Part shown: positions 1 to 6,585 of the stretch, piece after piece
Numbering within the stretch: position 1 is the stretch's first letter
Layout: each line of letters opens with the position of its first letter
Source of the DNA: an uncultured Oscillospiraceae bacterium
GTDB lineage: Bacteria > Bacillota > Clostridia > Oscillospirales > Oscillospiraceae
Length of the DNA stretch: 24,268 bases
Direction: 5' to 3'
NCBI GenBank assembly: GCA_934591725.1
Contig: CAKTPR010000024.1
Location: 1 to 24,268, forward strand
Notes under the pieces: model-generated
Told to the model about the DNA's origin: nothing
The model's input: the letters and a program-made list of their open reading frames with translations, nothing else
Databases searched by the model: none
Translations under genes and position numbers: made by a program

Positions 1-89
1 GGCTTGGTTTGGTGCGGCCTTTTTTCGCACCGCATTACCTTAAAATTTCTACTTGACTTTTCTTAGCAGGTCTTTGTTTTTCAAAAACT

Positions 90-112
90 CTTCTCATGGT
101 GAGAAGTATTTA
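90..112. terminator. Palindromic terminator-like repeat, copy A
   Basis: The arms CTTCTCA (90-96) and TGAGAAG (100-106) enclose TGG. The hairpin lies just past the repA stop codon (110-112, minus strand) and on that strand is followed by a T-rich stretch, so it probably ends the repA transcript. The same core recurs at 6384-6412 and 10738-10770, and in half-deleted form at 11556-11577. Confidence 0.6.
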
Positions 113-1009
113 TGCGAAATCATGCCTCACCGCGGCGGAATAAAAATGGCCTATCGTGAGCGGAGCGTCATAAAGCGCCCGCAGAAGATAGGCTTTTATG
201 TTTATAATGCGTGTCGTTGTCTCTCTGAGGGAATCCAGCACATACGCTATATGCTCAAATCGCAGCTTTCGGAACCTGTCCTGCACCTTCCCGGTCGGCA
301 AGTTCTCCCTGCCGATTCTGATTGCCGGAGCGGTACTGTACAGAACATCACAGATAAGCTCTAAGATGCTGTCAGGATCGTCATTCGGATAGCTCTCCGC
401 TAAGAGCGGGAAATCTACCTGCTCCTTGAGCTCTTCCATACAATCCTCATAGTCCGAAGGATAGATGGATGAATAAGTATGGCTGAAATCAGTATGGCTA
501 TTATCAGTATAATTTGTACCCGTTTTCTGTAGGTCTGCACTGCCGTTATCCGTAGGTCTTGAAATATACGCTTCGTCTTTCTTGACCTCTTTTTCCGGAC
601 TCTCCAGAAGTACATCTTTTGTAGGTCTGGAATTTGTAGGATCATCCTCATGCACCGAGGCGAACCATTTTACGTAGATTTTTGTCGGTTTACCCTGCCC
701 CTGCTTTATGCGCTCAATGAGACCGATGCCGCTTTTCGTGTCAAGCTCCGCAAGCAGCTTACCGGCCTTGACATGACCGCAGCAGAGATCCTTTTGTATC
801 TCGTCGATGGTGTAGTAGATATATACCCGTCCCTTATCGTCGAGCCATTTGTTCTTCATAGAAAGCCCCATGCGGTCAAGCAGCAGACTGTATAAGAGCT
901 TTGCATCAGTGGAAAGCGTTTTGAAATGCTCGCCCGTTATGAGCACCCGCGGAATGCGGTAAAACGAGTAGCTGTCAGCCTGACTGCAATAAAAATAATC
1001 AAAGGTCAT
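110..1009 (-). CDS. RepA_N/DUF6017 replication initiator protein
   Basis: This 299-residue protein looks like the replication initiator A found on Firmicutes integrative/conjugative elements and related plasmids. Residues 16-116 match the RepA_N winged-helix domain (FYRIPRVL, KLLYSLLLDRM, NKWLDDKGRVYIYYTIDEI, GIGLIERIKQGQGKP). Residues from about 198 to the end (IRIGRENLP, HIAYVLDSLRETTTRIINIKAYLLRALYDAP) look like DUF6017, the usual C-terminal partner. The middle (about 120-190) is polar and low in complexity. By family knowledge it binds iterons and starts replication of the excised circle. The ATG has AAGGAG six bases upstream and overlaps the TGA of the preceding sortase (ATGA), so translation is probably coupled to the pilus operon. 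It is full length. The relaxase and transfer genes expected with it are not in the window. Confidence 0.9.
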   Translation of the reverse strand: MTFDYFYCSQADSYSFYRIPRVLITGEHFKTLSTDAKLLYSLLLDRMGLSMKNKWLDDKGRVYIYYTIDEIQKDLCCGHVKAGKLLAELDTKSGIGLIERIKQGQGKPTKIYVKWFASVHEDDPTNSRPTKDVLLESPEKEVKKDEAYISRPTDNGSADLQKTGTNYTDNSHTDFSHTYSSIYPSDYEDCMEELKEQVDFPLLAESYPNDDPDSILELICDVLYSTAPAIRIGRENLPTGKVQDRFRKLRFEHIAYVLDSLRETTTRIINIKAYLLRALYDAPLTIGHFYSAAVRHDFA

Positions 1010-1716
1010 GGCGCGCTCCTTTCGCAGATGACAAGATAACGGTATTGCCCGCCGCTTGCATAGGGGTGACAGGTCAGCAGCGTTAAAAGCTCACGACCGT
1101 CCTGAATGAAGATCTTCTTCACATCATTCGGGTCTACGACCTGTATTTCGGACACGGTGTAGCTCAGCGTCTCCCACAAGTTCGTAACAAGAACCTCGTC
1201 ACCCGGCTGAAGCAGGTCTATATAGCGGAAGTATGCTACGCCGTTCCAGCCCCGGTGTCCTGCTATTACACAGTTTGTGCTGCTGCCGCCTATCGGGAGA
1301 CTTGTCTGCCCAAGGACAGCGGCACCCGCAGCCATGTTTTCATAGCTCGCCCCGAGGTATACAGGCATTTCAAGCTCAAGCGCCGGTATCGTCAGCACGG
1401 CTACGATTCCGTCCTCAACGCCGTATGCGGACAGGTCAATCGCCGCGGACTCATAAGCTGACGGGTCTGACAGGCCGCTCTGGTTTTCTTCGTATATGCG
1501 CCGGTTATATTCCTGCATGGCGTTATAAAGCTCGGCATTTGGCTGTGCCGTCGTCTCCGGTGGAGCTGTTATTACTGAATATGCGGAGATAAAGCTTTCC
1601 GCTGCCGAAGATGACCTGTGCTCAAGCCTTGCGCCGTTTATGTATGGGTACAGCAGAATGAGCAGCCCGACGCAGAACAAAGCTGACGCAACACATACTG
1701 AGAGTCGTCTACCCAT
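1006..1716 (-). CDS. Class C-type sortase (second pilus sortase)
   Basis: This 236-residue transpeptidase probably joins or anchors pilins at the outer membrane face. It has an N-terminal membrane segment (about 5-25), a candidate lid motif Asp84-Pro85 (SDPSAY), and the sortase core with His154 (AGHRG), Cys216 (TLLTCHPY) and Arg226. It ends just after the barrel and lacks the C-terminal membrane helix of the other sortase, so it may be a housekeeping-like or anchoring enzyme rather than the main polymerase (inference). Its start overlaps the end of the upstream sortase gene by 8 bases and its stop overlaps the repA start by 4 bases. A GGAGAGG stretch precedes the ATG. Confidence 0.9.
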   Translation of the reverse strand: MGRRLSVCVASALFCVGLLILLYPYINGARLEHRSSSAAESFISAYSVITAPPETTAQPNAELYNAMQEYNRRIYEENQSGLSDPSAYESAAIDLSAYGVEDGIVAVLTIPALELEMPVYLGASYENMAAGAAVLGQTSLPIGGSSTNCVIAGHRGWNGVAYFRYIDLLQPGDEVLVTNLWETLSYTVSEIQVVDPNDVKKIFIQDGRELLTLLTCHPYASGGQYRYLVICERSAP

Positions 1717-2560
1717 TTTGACCTCTCCGCATTACCATGTAAGCGATCACGGCAAGAATGAGAATTATGACGCCGAGGATGATGCCCTTTATATACTCAT
1801 TTATCCATGTGGAACCGGCAGCTTCGGGTTCAAGGCTTTCAATGTCCGCAACGCTGGTCTGCGCATCATAATCTATGCGGCTGCCGCGCACGAGAAGCCG
1901 GTGCGTGTTCACACCGAAAGGCGTACAGGTGATAAGCGTTACAAGGTCTTTGTCACGTTCTATTGCAAGCTGCGAGGTATCTTCCGGAAGCACAGTGTTG
2001 ATATCATCGACAGTGTAGGCGAGAGTTTCATTCAGAACGTGTATAAAGAAAATATCTCCGTCTTTCAACTGGCCAAGGTCTGAAAACATTTTTTCACTTG
2101 CCATACCGCTGTGACCGGAAAGAACGGCGTGGGTTCCCATACCGCCGATCGGCAGTGAGCTGCCGACAACATGACCGACAGCATTTTCAAGTGTCGCGGC
2201 GTCCGTACCGTGGGCGACAGGCAAGTATATGCCGAGGCTCGGAATTTCTATGTAGGCCATAGTGCCGTCGCCGTTCAGATTCAGAAGCTCGTCATAGCTG
2301 GCAAAAGCCTCATTAAGCTGTTCATCTGAAAAGGCTTGTGAAACTCCGGTCGAAAGCATCGCGTTATACTTCTCCGCTTTATGCCGCGCCTCTTCTATTG
2401 CAGAATCATCAAGCTTGCTTATGGCATTGAAATACTCTGTGCGAATCACGGATTTGTTCTTCTCTGAGAGATAGTTGCTTATGACCGGGTATACTGTCAC
2501 AAGCAGAGCGATTACAAATAACACTGCTGCCATAATTATTGCCTTCCTGTTATTTTGCAT
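1709..2560 (-). CDS. Class C sortase (pilus polymerase)
   Basis: The enzyme cleaves LPXTG-type signals and forms the isopeptide bond between pilin Lys and the sorting-signal Thr. I choose the ATG at 2560 (283 residues) because TTAGGAG lies six bases upstream; a TTG at 2575 would add five residues but has no such site. N- and C-terminal membrane helices (about 8-28 and 259-276) flank the catalytic domain, which carries His150 (SGHSG), Cys212 (TLITCTPFG) and Arg221 (NTHRLLVRG), a typical pilus class C layout. No clear Asp-Pro-Phe/Trp lid motif is visible. It follows the major pilin, separated by a strong hairpin at 2580-2599, and overlaps the next sortase gene. Confidence 0.93.
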   Translation of the reverse strand: MQNNRKAIIMAAVLFVIALLVTVYPVISNYLSEKNKSVIRTEYFNAISKLDDSAIEEARHKAEKYNAMLSTGVSQAFSDEQLNEAFASYDELLNLNGDGTMAYIEIPSLGIYLPVAHGTDAATLENAVGHVVGSSLPIGGMGTHAVLSGHSGMASEKMFSDLGQLKDGDIFFIHVLNETLAYTVDDINTVLPEDTSQLAIERDKDLVTLITCTPFGVNTHRLLVRGSRIDYDAQTSVADIESLEPEAAGSTWINEYIKGIILGVIILILAVIAYMVMRRGQNG

Positions 2561-2579
2561 TTTGTCTCCTAACAAGTTG

Positions 2580-2599
2580 GGGGAGGCCTGAGCCTCCCC
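2580..2599. terminator. Intercistronic hairpin between pilin and sortase genes
   Basis: GGGGAGGC (2580-2587) and GCCTCCCC (2592-2599) form a perfect 8-bp GC-rich stem with a 4-base loop. It sits between the pilin stop (2610) and the sortase ribosome site. No T-run follows on the minus strand, so partial termination or mRNA protection giving more pilin than sortase is more likely than full termination. Confidence 0.55.
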
Positions 2600-2609
2600 G
2601 CGTGTCTGT

Positions 2610-4481
2610 TTATGTGCGCTTCTTCTTGCTTAGTCTTAGAATGATTATCACGGCGATGCCCATTGCAAGAATGCCGCCGACGGTAAACATCCATGTACCG
2701 TATGAGCCGGTTTTCGGGAGAGTGAAGCCCTTGGTGTTTACAACTGTGAGGGGAACGACCGCACTTGCGGAGCTGCCATCCGCGAGCATGTCCACGCTCT
2801 TGTTATTCACCTTGGCCGATGCCGTGAGCAGCGGCTTATGACAGCGTGCGCACTCCGCGCCGTCACTCACGGATATGACGATCTTGACCTTGTCTTTCAG
2901 AAGATTGTAGCCGGTATCCGTTGCAAGCTCCGTGACGATATAGCTGTCATCCTCAAGCCCCTTTATTACGATATGGCCGTCAGAGGCAGGGACAAATTCT
3001 GCTGCCTGTGACTCTTCCTTGATGTGCCCCGTCACGTAATATACGCCGTCGACAAGCTTGGCCTGAACATAGTAACCGTCAGTATCGTTATACAGCTTGA
3101 ATTTAACATTGCCGAGTTTACCGGCACCGTCGGAAAACTTTTTAAGCAGGTCTATGACATAGCTGAACACGTGCGCATCATCCGTGAGTGTATCATAGTA
3201 TTCAGAATTAGTGCGCTTCCAAGTCAGCGTAACGCTGTTGGTGCTGCCGCTGTCCCCATAAATAAAGCTTGCGTCAGAATTGATAGTGCAGGAATAGCAC
3301 ACGCGCATGGTACAGTCGGAGTAGCCGCGGTAAAGGCTCTCGTGGCTGTAAACCTTTGTGCTGTTGTTGATCTCGCTGAGGCCGTTTGCCGTTATCTCGA
3401 CAGTCATCTGCTGCCCGGAAGACTGCTCAGAATAGCTTACGGTAAATTTGCCGCTGTTCATGTTCCAAGTGTCTATAAGCTCCGTGCATTCCTTATCCTT
3501 GTAGAAATATATAACTACATCGTCACGGTTATATGTAATGCCGCGCGGGAGATTATCTACAAAGGTATAACAGCTCAGATTGCTTGCCGGAGACGTGATT
3601 GTAGGCAAGGTGGAAACAAACTGGTATTCCACAATATCGCCGGTCGAAGCGCTGGCGCTGTGCGCATAGCCGTCTGTGATGTCAATTGTGCTGCCGTGAT
3701 TCTTGCCGGTGTCTGAAGCGGATTCACGTACTGTTTTTTCAAGTGTCGGGTAGCCGGTCTTGTTTTTGGGATAAACAGTTATATCGTAATTCCAACTGCT
3801 GCCGTCAAGCGTTGTCATAGGCAGCGAAATAAGGAACGGATTGCAGGTGCTGGTCACATTCTCAGGCACAAGTGTTTCGACGATAAGATAAAGCCCAAGC
3901 TCCAGCCCGTCTGCTGAACTGTGCCCGTATTCGTCCGTCACATTCATTGCTGTGCCGCCTGCGCTTTTGGTGTGGCTTTCAAGCGCGGTCTTCACTGCTG
4001 TGGAATTCGCGGCAAGAGCTGCCGCAAGCGCGGAGTTTATGCTGTCGGACGTGAAATAGAATACGCTGTTTTCGCTGGAATACGCTTCTGATGCGCTGAG
4101 ACCGATCGCCGAGAGGACGGTATCTGTACTCTCATTGTCCGCAAATCCGTAAAGGGTAATAATTTTACTCCCGTTGTCATCCTGCTCTGTGTGCAGTGCT
4201 ATATCTGCCACGCGCAGGTATGTAAACTCAACACCGGGTACTGCGTAGTTTGCCATCTTGTCTATGACGCTCTGATCGTATAATCCGGTGGAAACATAGG
4301 CGTTGGTGTCCCAAGCTCCGTCAGCCTCGGCTTTTGTAAGATCATACTTATATACGGAGAGCGAGCCCGTTTTGCTGTAGTCTATCGTCGGCGAGGCCTC
4401 CAGCGCGCTTGCCTGTACAGGCAGACAAACCAGCGCCGTGACCGCAAGAATAAGTGCGAGTACTTTCTTAATAGTTTTCAT
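2610..4481 (-). CDS. LPXTG-anchored major pilin (SpaA/isopeptide-forming)
   Basis: This 623-residue shaft pilin has a signal peptide (1-26) and a first pilin domain. The pilin motif WNYDITVYPKN (230-240) has Lys239 as the expected cross-linking residue. A large central domain follows, then a Cna-B-type domain with an E-box-like stretch (YIVTELATDTGY), and the sorting signal LPKTG (588-592), hydrophobic helix and KKKR tail. By family, sortase C links Lys239 of one subunit to the Thr of the next, while internal Lys-Asn/Asp isopeptides stiffen the fibre. The ATG has AAGGAG upstream and lies 14 bases inside the end of the adhesin gene, so translation is coupled. Two Cys residues near the C-terminal domain (ECARCHK) are unusual for a pilin. 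Confidence 0.93.
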   Translation of the reverse strand: MKTIKKVLALILAVTALVCLPVQASALEASPTIDYSKTGSLSVYKYDLTKAEADGAWDTNAYVSTGLYDQSVIDKMANYAVPGVEFTYLRVADIALHTEQDDNGSKIITLYGFADNESTDTVLSAIGLSASEAYSSENSVFYFTSDSINSALAAALAANSTAVKTALESHTKSAGGTAMNVTDEYGHSSADGLELGLYLIVETLVPENVTSTCNPFLISLPMTTLDGSSWNYDITVYPKNKTGYPTLEKTVRESASDTGKNHGSTIDITDGYAHSASASTGDIVEYQFVSTLPTITSPASNLSCYTFVDNLPRGITYNRDDVVIYFYKDKECTELIDTWNMNSGKFTVSYSEQSSGQQMTVEITANGLSEINNSTKVYSHESLYRGYSDCTMRVCYSCTINSDASFIYGDSGSTNSVTLTWKRTNSEYYDTLTDDAHVFSYVIDLLKKFSDGAGKLGNVKFKLYNDTDGYYVQAKLVDGVYYVTGHIKEESQAAEFVPASDGHIVIKGLEDDSYIVTELATDTGYNLLKDKVKIVISVSDGAECARCHKPLLTASAKVNNKSVDMLADGSSASAVVPLTVVNTKGFTLPKTGSYGTWMFTVGGILAMGIAVIIILRLSKKKRT

Positions 4482-6072
4482 TCAGGTTTCTCCTTTTCGG
4501 TTTATAGACGATGAAAAAGCCCATGCACAGCATGAGTAATATTGCCGGGATATAGAGGAATCCGGACTGCCCGGTGAATGGCAGCGCAGCAATGGTGCAG
4601 TCGCATGAAGTAAAGCTGATGTCAAAGCTGTCAGAGTCTTCAAGCTTTCCCTCAAACAGAATCCCGGCTTGCAGCATATGACCCGCCGGTGCCTTGGTTT
4701 CTGTTACGCGGTAAATGCCGCTTATGCTGAGATCGCTGAACACGGCAGCACCGTCTTCGGCAGAGGTCTGTTCCGCAATCTTCTTCCATGTTGCGCCGTC
4801 GTCTTCTGAGCGTTCCAGCGCAAACACGGCTCCGGTAAGAGTGTTTCCGTATGCGTCCTGCTTGCGGACTGTTATTGAGCCCGTCTTTCGCGTGTTGTAA
4901 ACGTCAAAGCTCAGCTCTTCTCCGGCTCTTATGATGAAGGTGCGCCGCGTAGTATCTACAACGTACAGGCCGGGCGCGGAAATCTCCTGAAAGAAATACT
5001 CCCCGGCGGGTATGTCTGTAAAAATGACTGTGCCGGTGCTGTCTGTTACCGCTCCGGCGATCTGGTCTCCGGAAGAGCCGCCGTAGCCGAAGCTTACTCC
5101 TGCTAAGGGCTCGCCGGTCTCAGCATCATATTTGCGGATAATCAGCTTCCCGTCCTTTGACTTGTCTGGGAGACTTACCTCTAATGAAGCCGCTGCGGCT
5201 TTTACCTCGATGTTGTAGACATACGTGACCACGCGCTGCTCGTTCCAGTTATCCGGGGCGTAGTAGATCAGGCTGGCCTCGGTCTGGTTGTCTATACCCG
5301 TTGCTGAAAGAGTATAGCTCGCTCCGGCATACCTTGTTGGAATTCGGATTGTGAGCACATCACCGGTGTCGCCGGTATAGCCGTCAACTATTGCACCCTC
5401 CGGAAGCCAGCTTTTGTCTATCGTGTAGCCGCCTCCGCAGTTTATGAGTGTTACGGTAGTAGTGCCGGTGTAATAGTCGCCGTCTTCAACAAGGTTGAGG
5501 CTTGAAAATGAAACTGCATGTTCGTACACTTCCTGATTCCTCGCGCAGTCGAGCAAGTACAAGCACCAGTCAAAAAGTTCTTCATATCCCGGTACTGCCC
5601 TGAAAAACTGCCTGTACAGCGTGAGGTTCATCCACGCCGGTACTCCCTGCGCTCCACGCTCGGCAAGCCAGAAGCGAATAGCGTTTGCGGTCGCATAGCG
5701 TGCTTCTTCTTCAGAATAGCCGCCGTCATCGTTGGGATAGCCATGCTCAAGGATGGCTTGCAGTCCGTAGATAGTGGCAGCGTCGTAGTAGTACCACGGG
5801 TCGGTTGTAGTGTAGCCTCCGCCGCTGGGGGAAGTATACTCCGTTTGCAGACAGTAGGCCGGGGCTCCGGTCTGGACTATTGTGTGCGTTGGAGTCCCGA
5901 CACCTGTCCATACACCGCTGCTGGAGAAGGTCTGAAAGTACGAATAGCTTGTGCCGGTCGTCACATTGACATAGTCCGCAAAGGCGTGCGCTGTGAAAAA
6001 TACGCTGAAAATGACAATGGCACAGATCAGCATCAAAAGCTGTCTGCACCACATGGTTTTTGTTCTCGACAT
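4468..6072 (-). CDS. Pilus tip adhesin: thioester-like domain, two SpaA domains, LPFTG
   Basis: This 534-residue surface protein has a signal peptide (about 1-32). Residues 40-200 resemble the Cys-Gln thioester (TED/TQXA) fold: Cys74 in AYCLQTE, and RYATANAIRFW (126-135) where TQxAIW is normally found, with Ala129 at the expected Gln position. Two Cna-B/SpaA domains follow (about 305-395, KLIIRKYDAETGEPLAGVSF; about 397-485, SITVRKQDAYGNTLTGAVF), both with E-box-like Glu (FFQEISAPG, RVTETKAPAGH). LPFTG at 497-501 with a membrane helix and KPKRR tail completes the wall anchor. Being first of the structural genes and carrying a TED-like head, it is probably the tip subunit. AGGAGG lies four bases before the ATG. 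Confidence 0.88.
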   Translation of the reverse strand: MSRTKTMWCRQLLMLICAIVIFSVFFTAHAFADYVNVTTGTSYSYFQTFSSSGVWTGVGTPTHTIVQTGAPAYCLQTEYTSPSGGGYTTTDPWYYYDAATIYGLQAILEHGYPNDDGGYSEEEARYATANAIRFWLAERGAQGVPAWMNLTLYRQFFRAVPGYEELFDWCLYLLDCARNQEVYEHAVSFSSLNLVEDGDYYTGTTTVTLINCGGGYTIDKSWLPEGAIVDGYTGDTGDVLTIRIPTRYAGASYTLSATGIDNQTEASLIYYAPDNWNEQRVVTYVYNIEVKAAAASLEVSLPDKSKDGKLIIRKYDAETGEPLAGVSFGYGGSSGDQIAGAVTDSTGTVIFTDIPAGEYFFQEISAPGLYVVDTTRRTFIIRAGEELSFDVYNTRKTGSITVRKQDAYGNTLTGAVFALERSEDDGATWKKIAEQTSAEDGAAVFSDLSISGIYRVTETKAPAGHMLQAGILFEGKLEDSDSFDISFTSCDCTIAALPFTGQSGFLYIPAILLMLCMGFFIVYKPKRRNLNENY

Positions 6073-6111
6073 AAAACCTCCTATTCCTTAGATTTGCTGC
6101 TTATTGGGGCG

Positions 6112-6327
6112 TCACTTTTCGGGCGGCATCACCTCCTTTGCCGTGCGGTCGCTTAAGTATGGGCACTGCTCATACACGCATGACCGCCCATCCCAATGAG
6201 GCCTGTGAAACTCACATGATTTGCACTCCGGGTATTCACCGTCTATGCCCGTGTCATAGTGATCGAACCCCGGCTTGCTTATCATCAGCTTCTCAAAAGC
6301 CTGCCTTTTGCCGTCTGTGAAATACAT
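6112..6327 (-). CDS. Small Cys-rich protein of unknown function
   Basis: This 71-residue protein has four Cys with His (ECKSCEFHRPHW, SCVYEQCPY) and could bind zinc. It has no signal peptide or membrane segment. I prefer the ATG at 6327, five bases after AAGGAGG; a GTG at 6330 is also in frame. It is first in the pilus/rep operon, 39 bases before the adhesin, directly downstream of two terminator-like hairpins. I recognise the layout from small conserved proteins of Firmicutes conjugative elements but cannot name a function. Confidence 0.65.
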   Translation of the reverse strand: MYFTDGKRQAFEKLMISKPGFDHYDTGIDGEYPECKSCEFHRPHWDGRSCVYEQCPYLSDRTAKEVMPPEK

Positions 6328-6355
6328 CACTGCCTCCTTCCTAATTCAGGGCAAT

Positions 6356-6376
6356 AAAAAAACGCCCCACCGGGCG
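6356..6376 (-). terminator. GC hairpin with T7 tail in the pilus operon leader
   Basis: On the minus strand, CGCCC and GGGCG (6363-6367/6372-6376) enclose a 4-base loop, and seven Ts follow (A run at 6356-6362 on plus). It ends only about 20 bases before the ribosome site of the Cys-rich gene, so it either ends transcripts from further right or attenuates the operon. Confidence 0.65.
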
Positions 6377-6383
6377 CGTGAAA

Positions 6384-6412
6384 AAAACACTTCTCACGGT
6401 GAGAAGTGTTTT
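6384..6412. terminator. Palindromic bidirectional terminator, copy B
   Basis: AAAACACTTCTCAC (6384-6397), centre G, and GTGAGAAGTGTTTT (6399-6412) form a 14-bp perfect palindrome with A- and T-rich edges, so it could terminate in both directions. It separates the pilus operon from the cargo genes. Confidence 0.75.
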
Positions 6413-6448
6413 ATTTGGCGAGAGATTGTGCGTGATTAGTAATTATAT

Positions 6449-6477
6449 ATAATATGTAACCTTGTTATACCAGACAA
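6449..6477 (-). promoter_or_regulatory. Candidate leftward promoter for the pilus/rep operon
   Basis: On the minus strand TTGTCT (6472-6477) and TATTAT (6449-6454) are spaced by 17 bases. Its -35 lies inside the dyad at 6465-6489. Transcripts would cross both leader hairpins before the first gene. Confidence 0.4.
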
Positions 6478-6490
6478 TTTCTGGTATAAT
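6462..6490 (+). promoter_or_regulatory. Promoter with operator-like dyad for the 951-residue gene
   Basis: TTGTTA (6462-6467) and TATAAT (6485-6490) have a 17-base spacer. A perfect 9-bp inverted repeat, TTATACCAG (6465-6473) and CTGGTATAA (6481-6489), fills the space from the -35 to the -10, which is where a repressor would block polymerase. No regulator gene is adjacent. Confidence 0.65.
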
Positions 6491-6585
6491 GACAAATATG
6501 GAATAGCTAAAAGATACAAAGAGAATTGACTGCATATATGACTGTGGCATGATGGCATAGAATATGCTGTGTTGATTTTATCAAA

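Noticed and set aside
11..31. GGTGCG/CGCACC hairpin at the left edge as a terminator or att site
   Set aside because: Six-bp stem with a 9-base loop, no T-run after it on either strand, and context cut by the window edge.
3024..3716. 230-codon plus-strand frame inside the pilin gene
   Set aside because: Antisense shadow of the major pilin; no ribosome site or recognisable domain.
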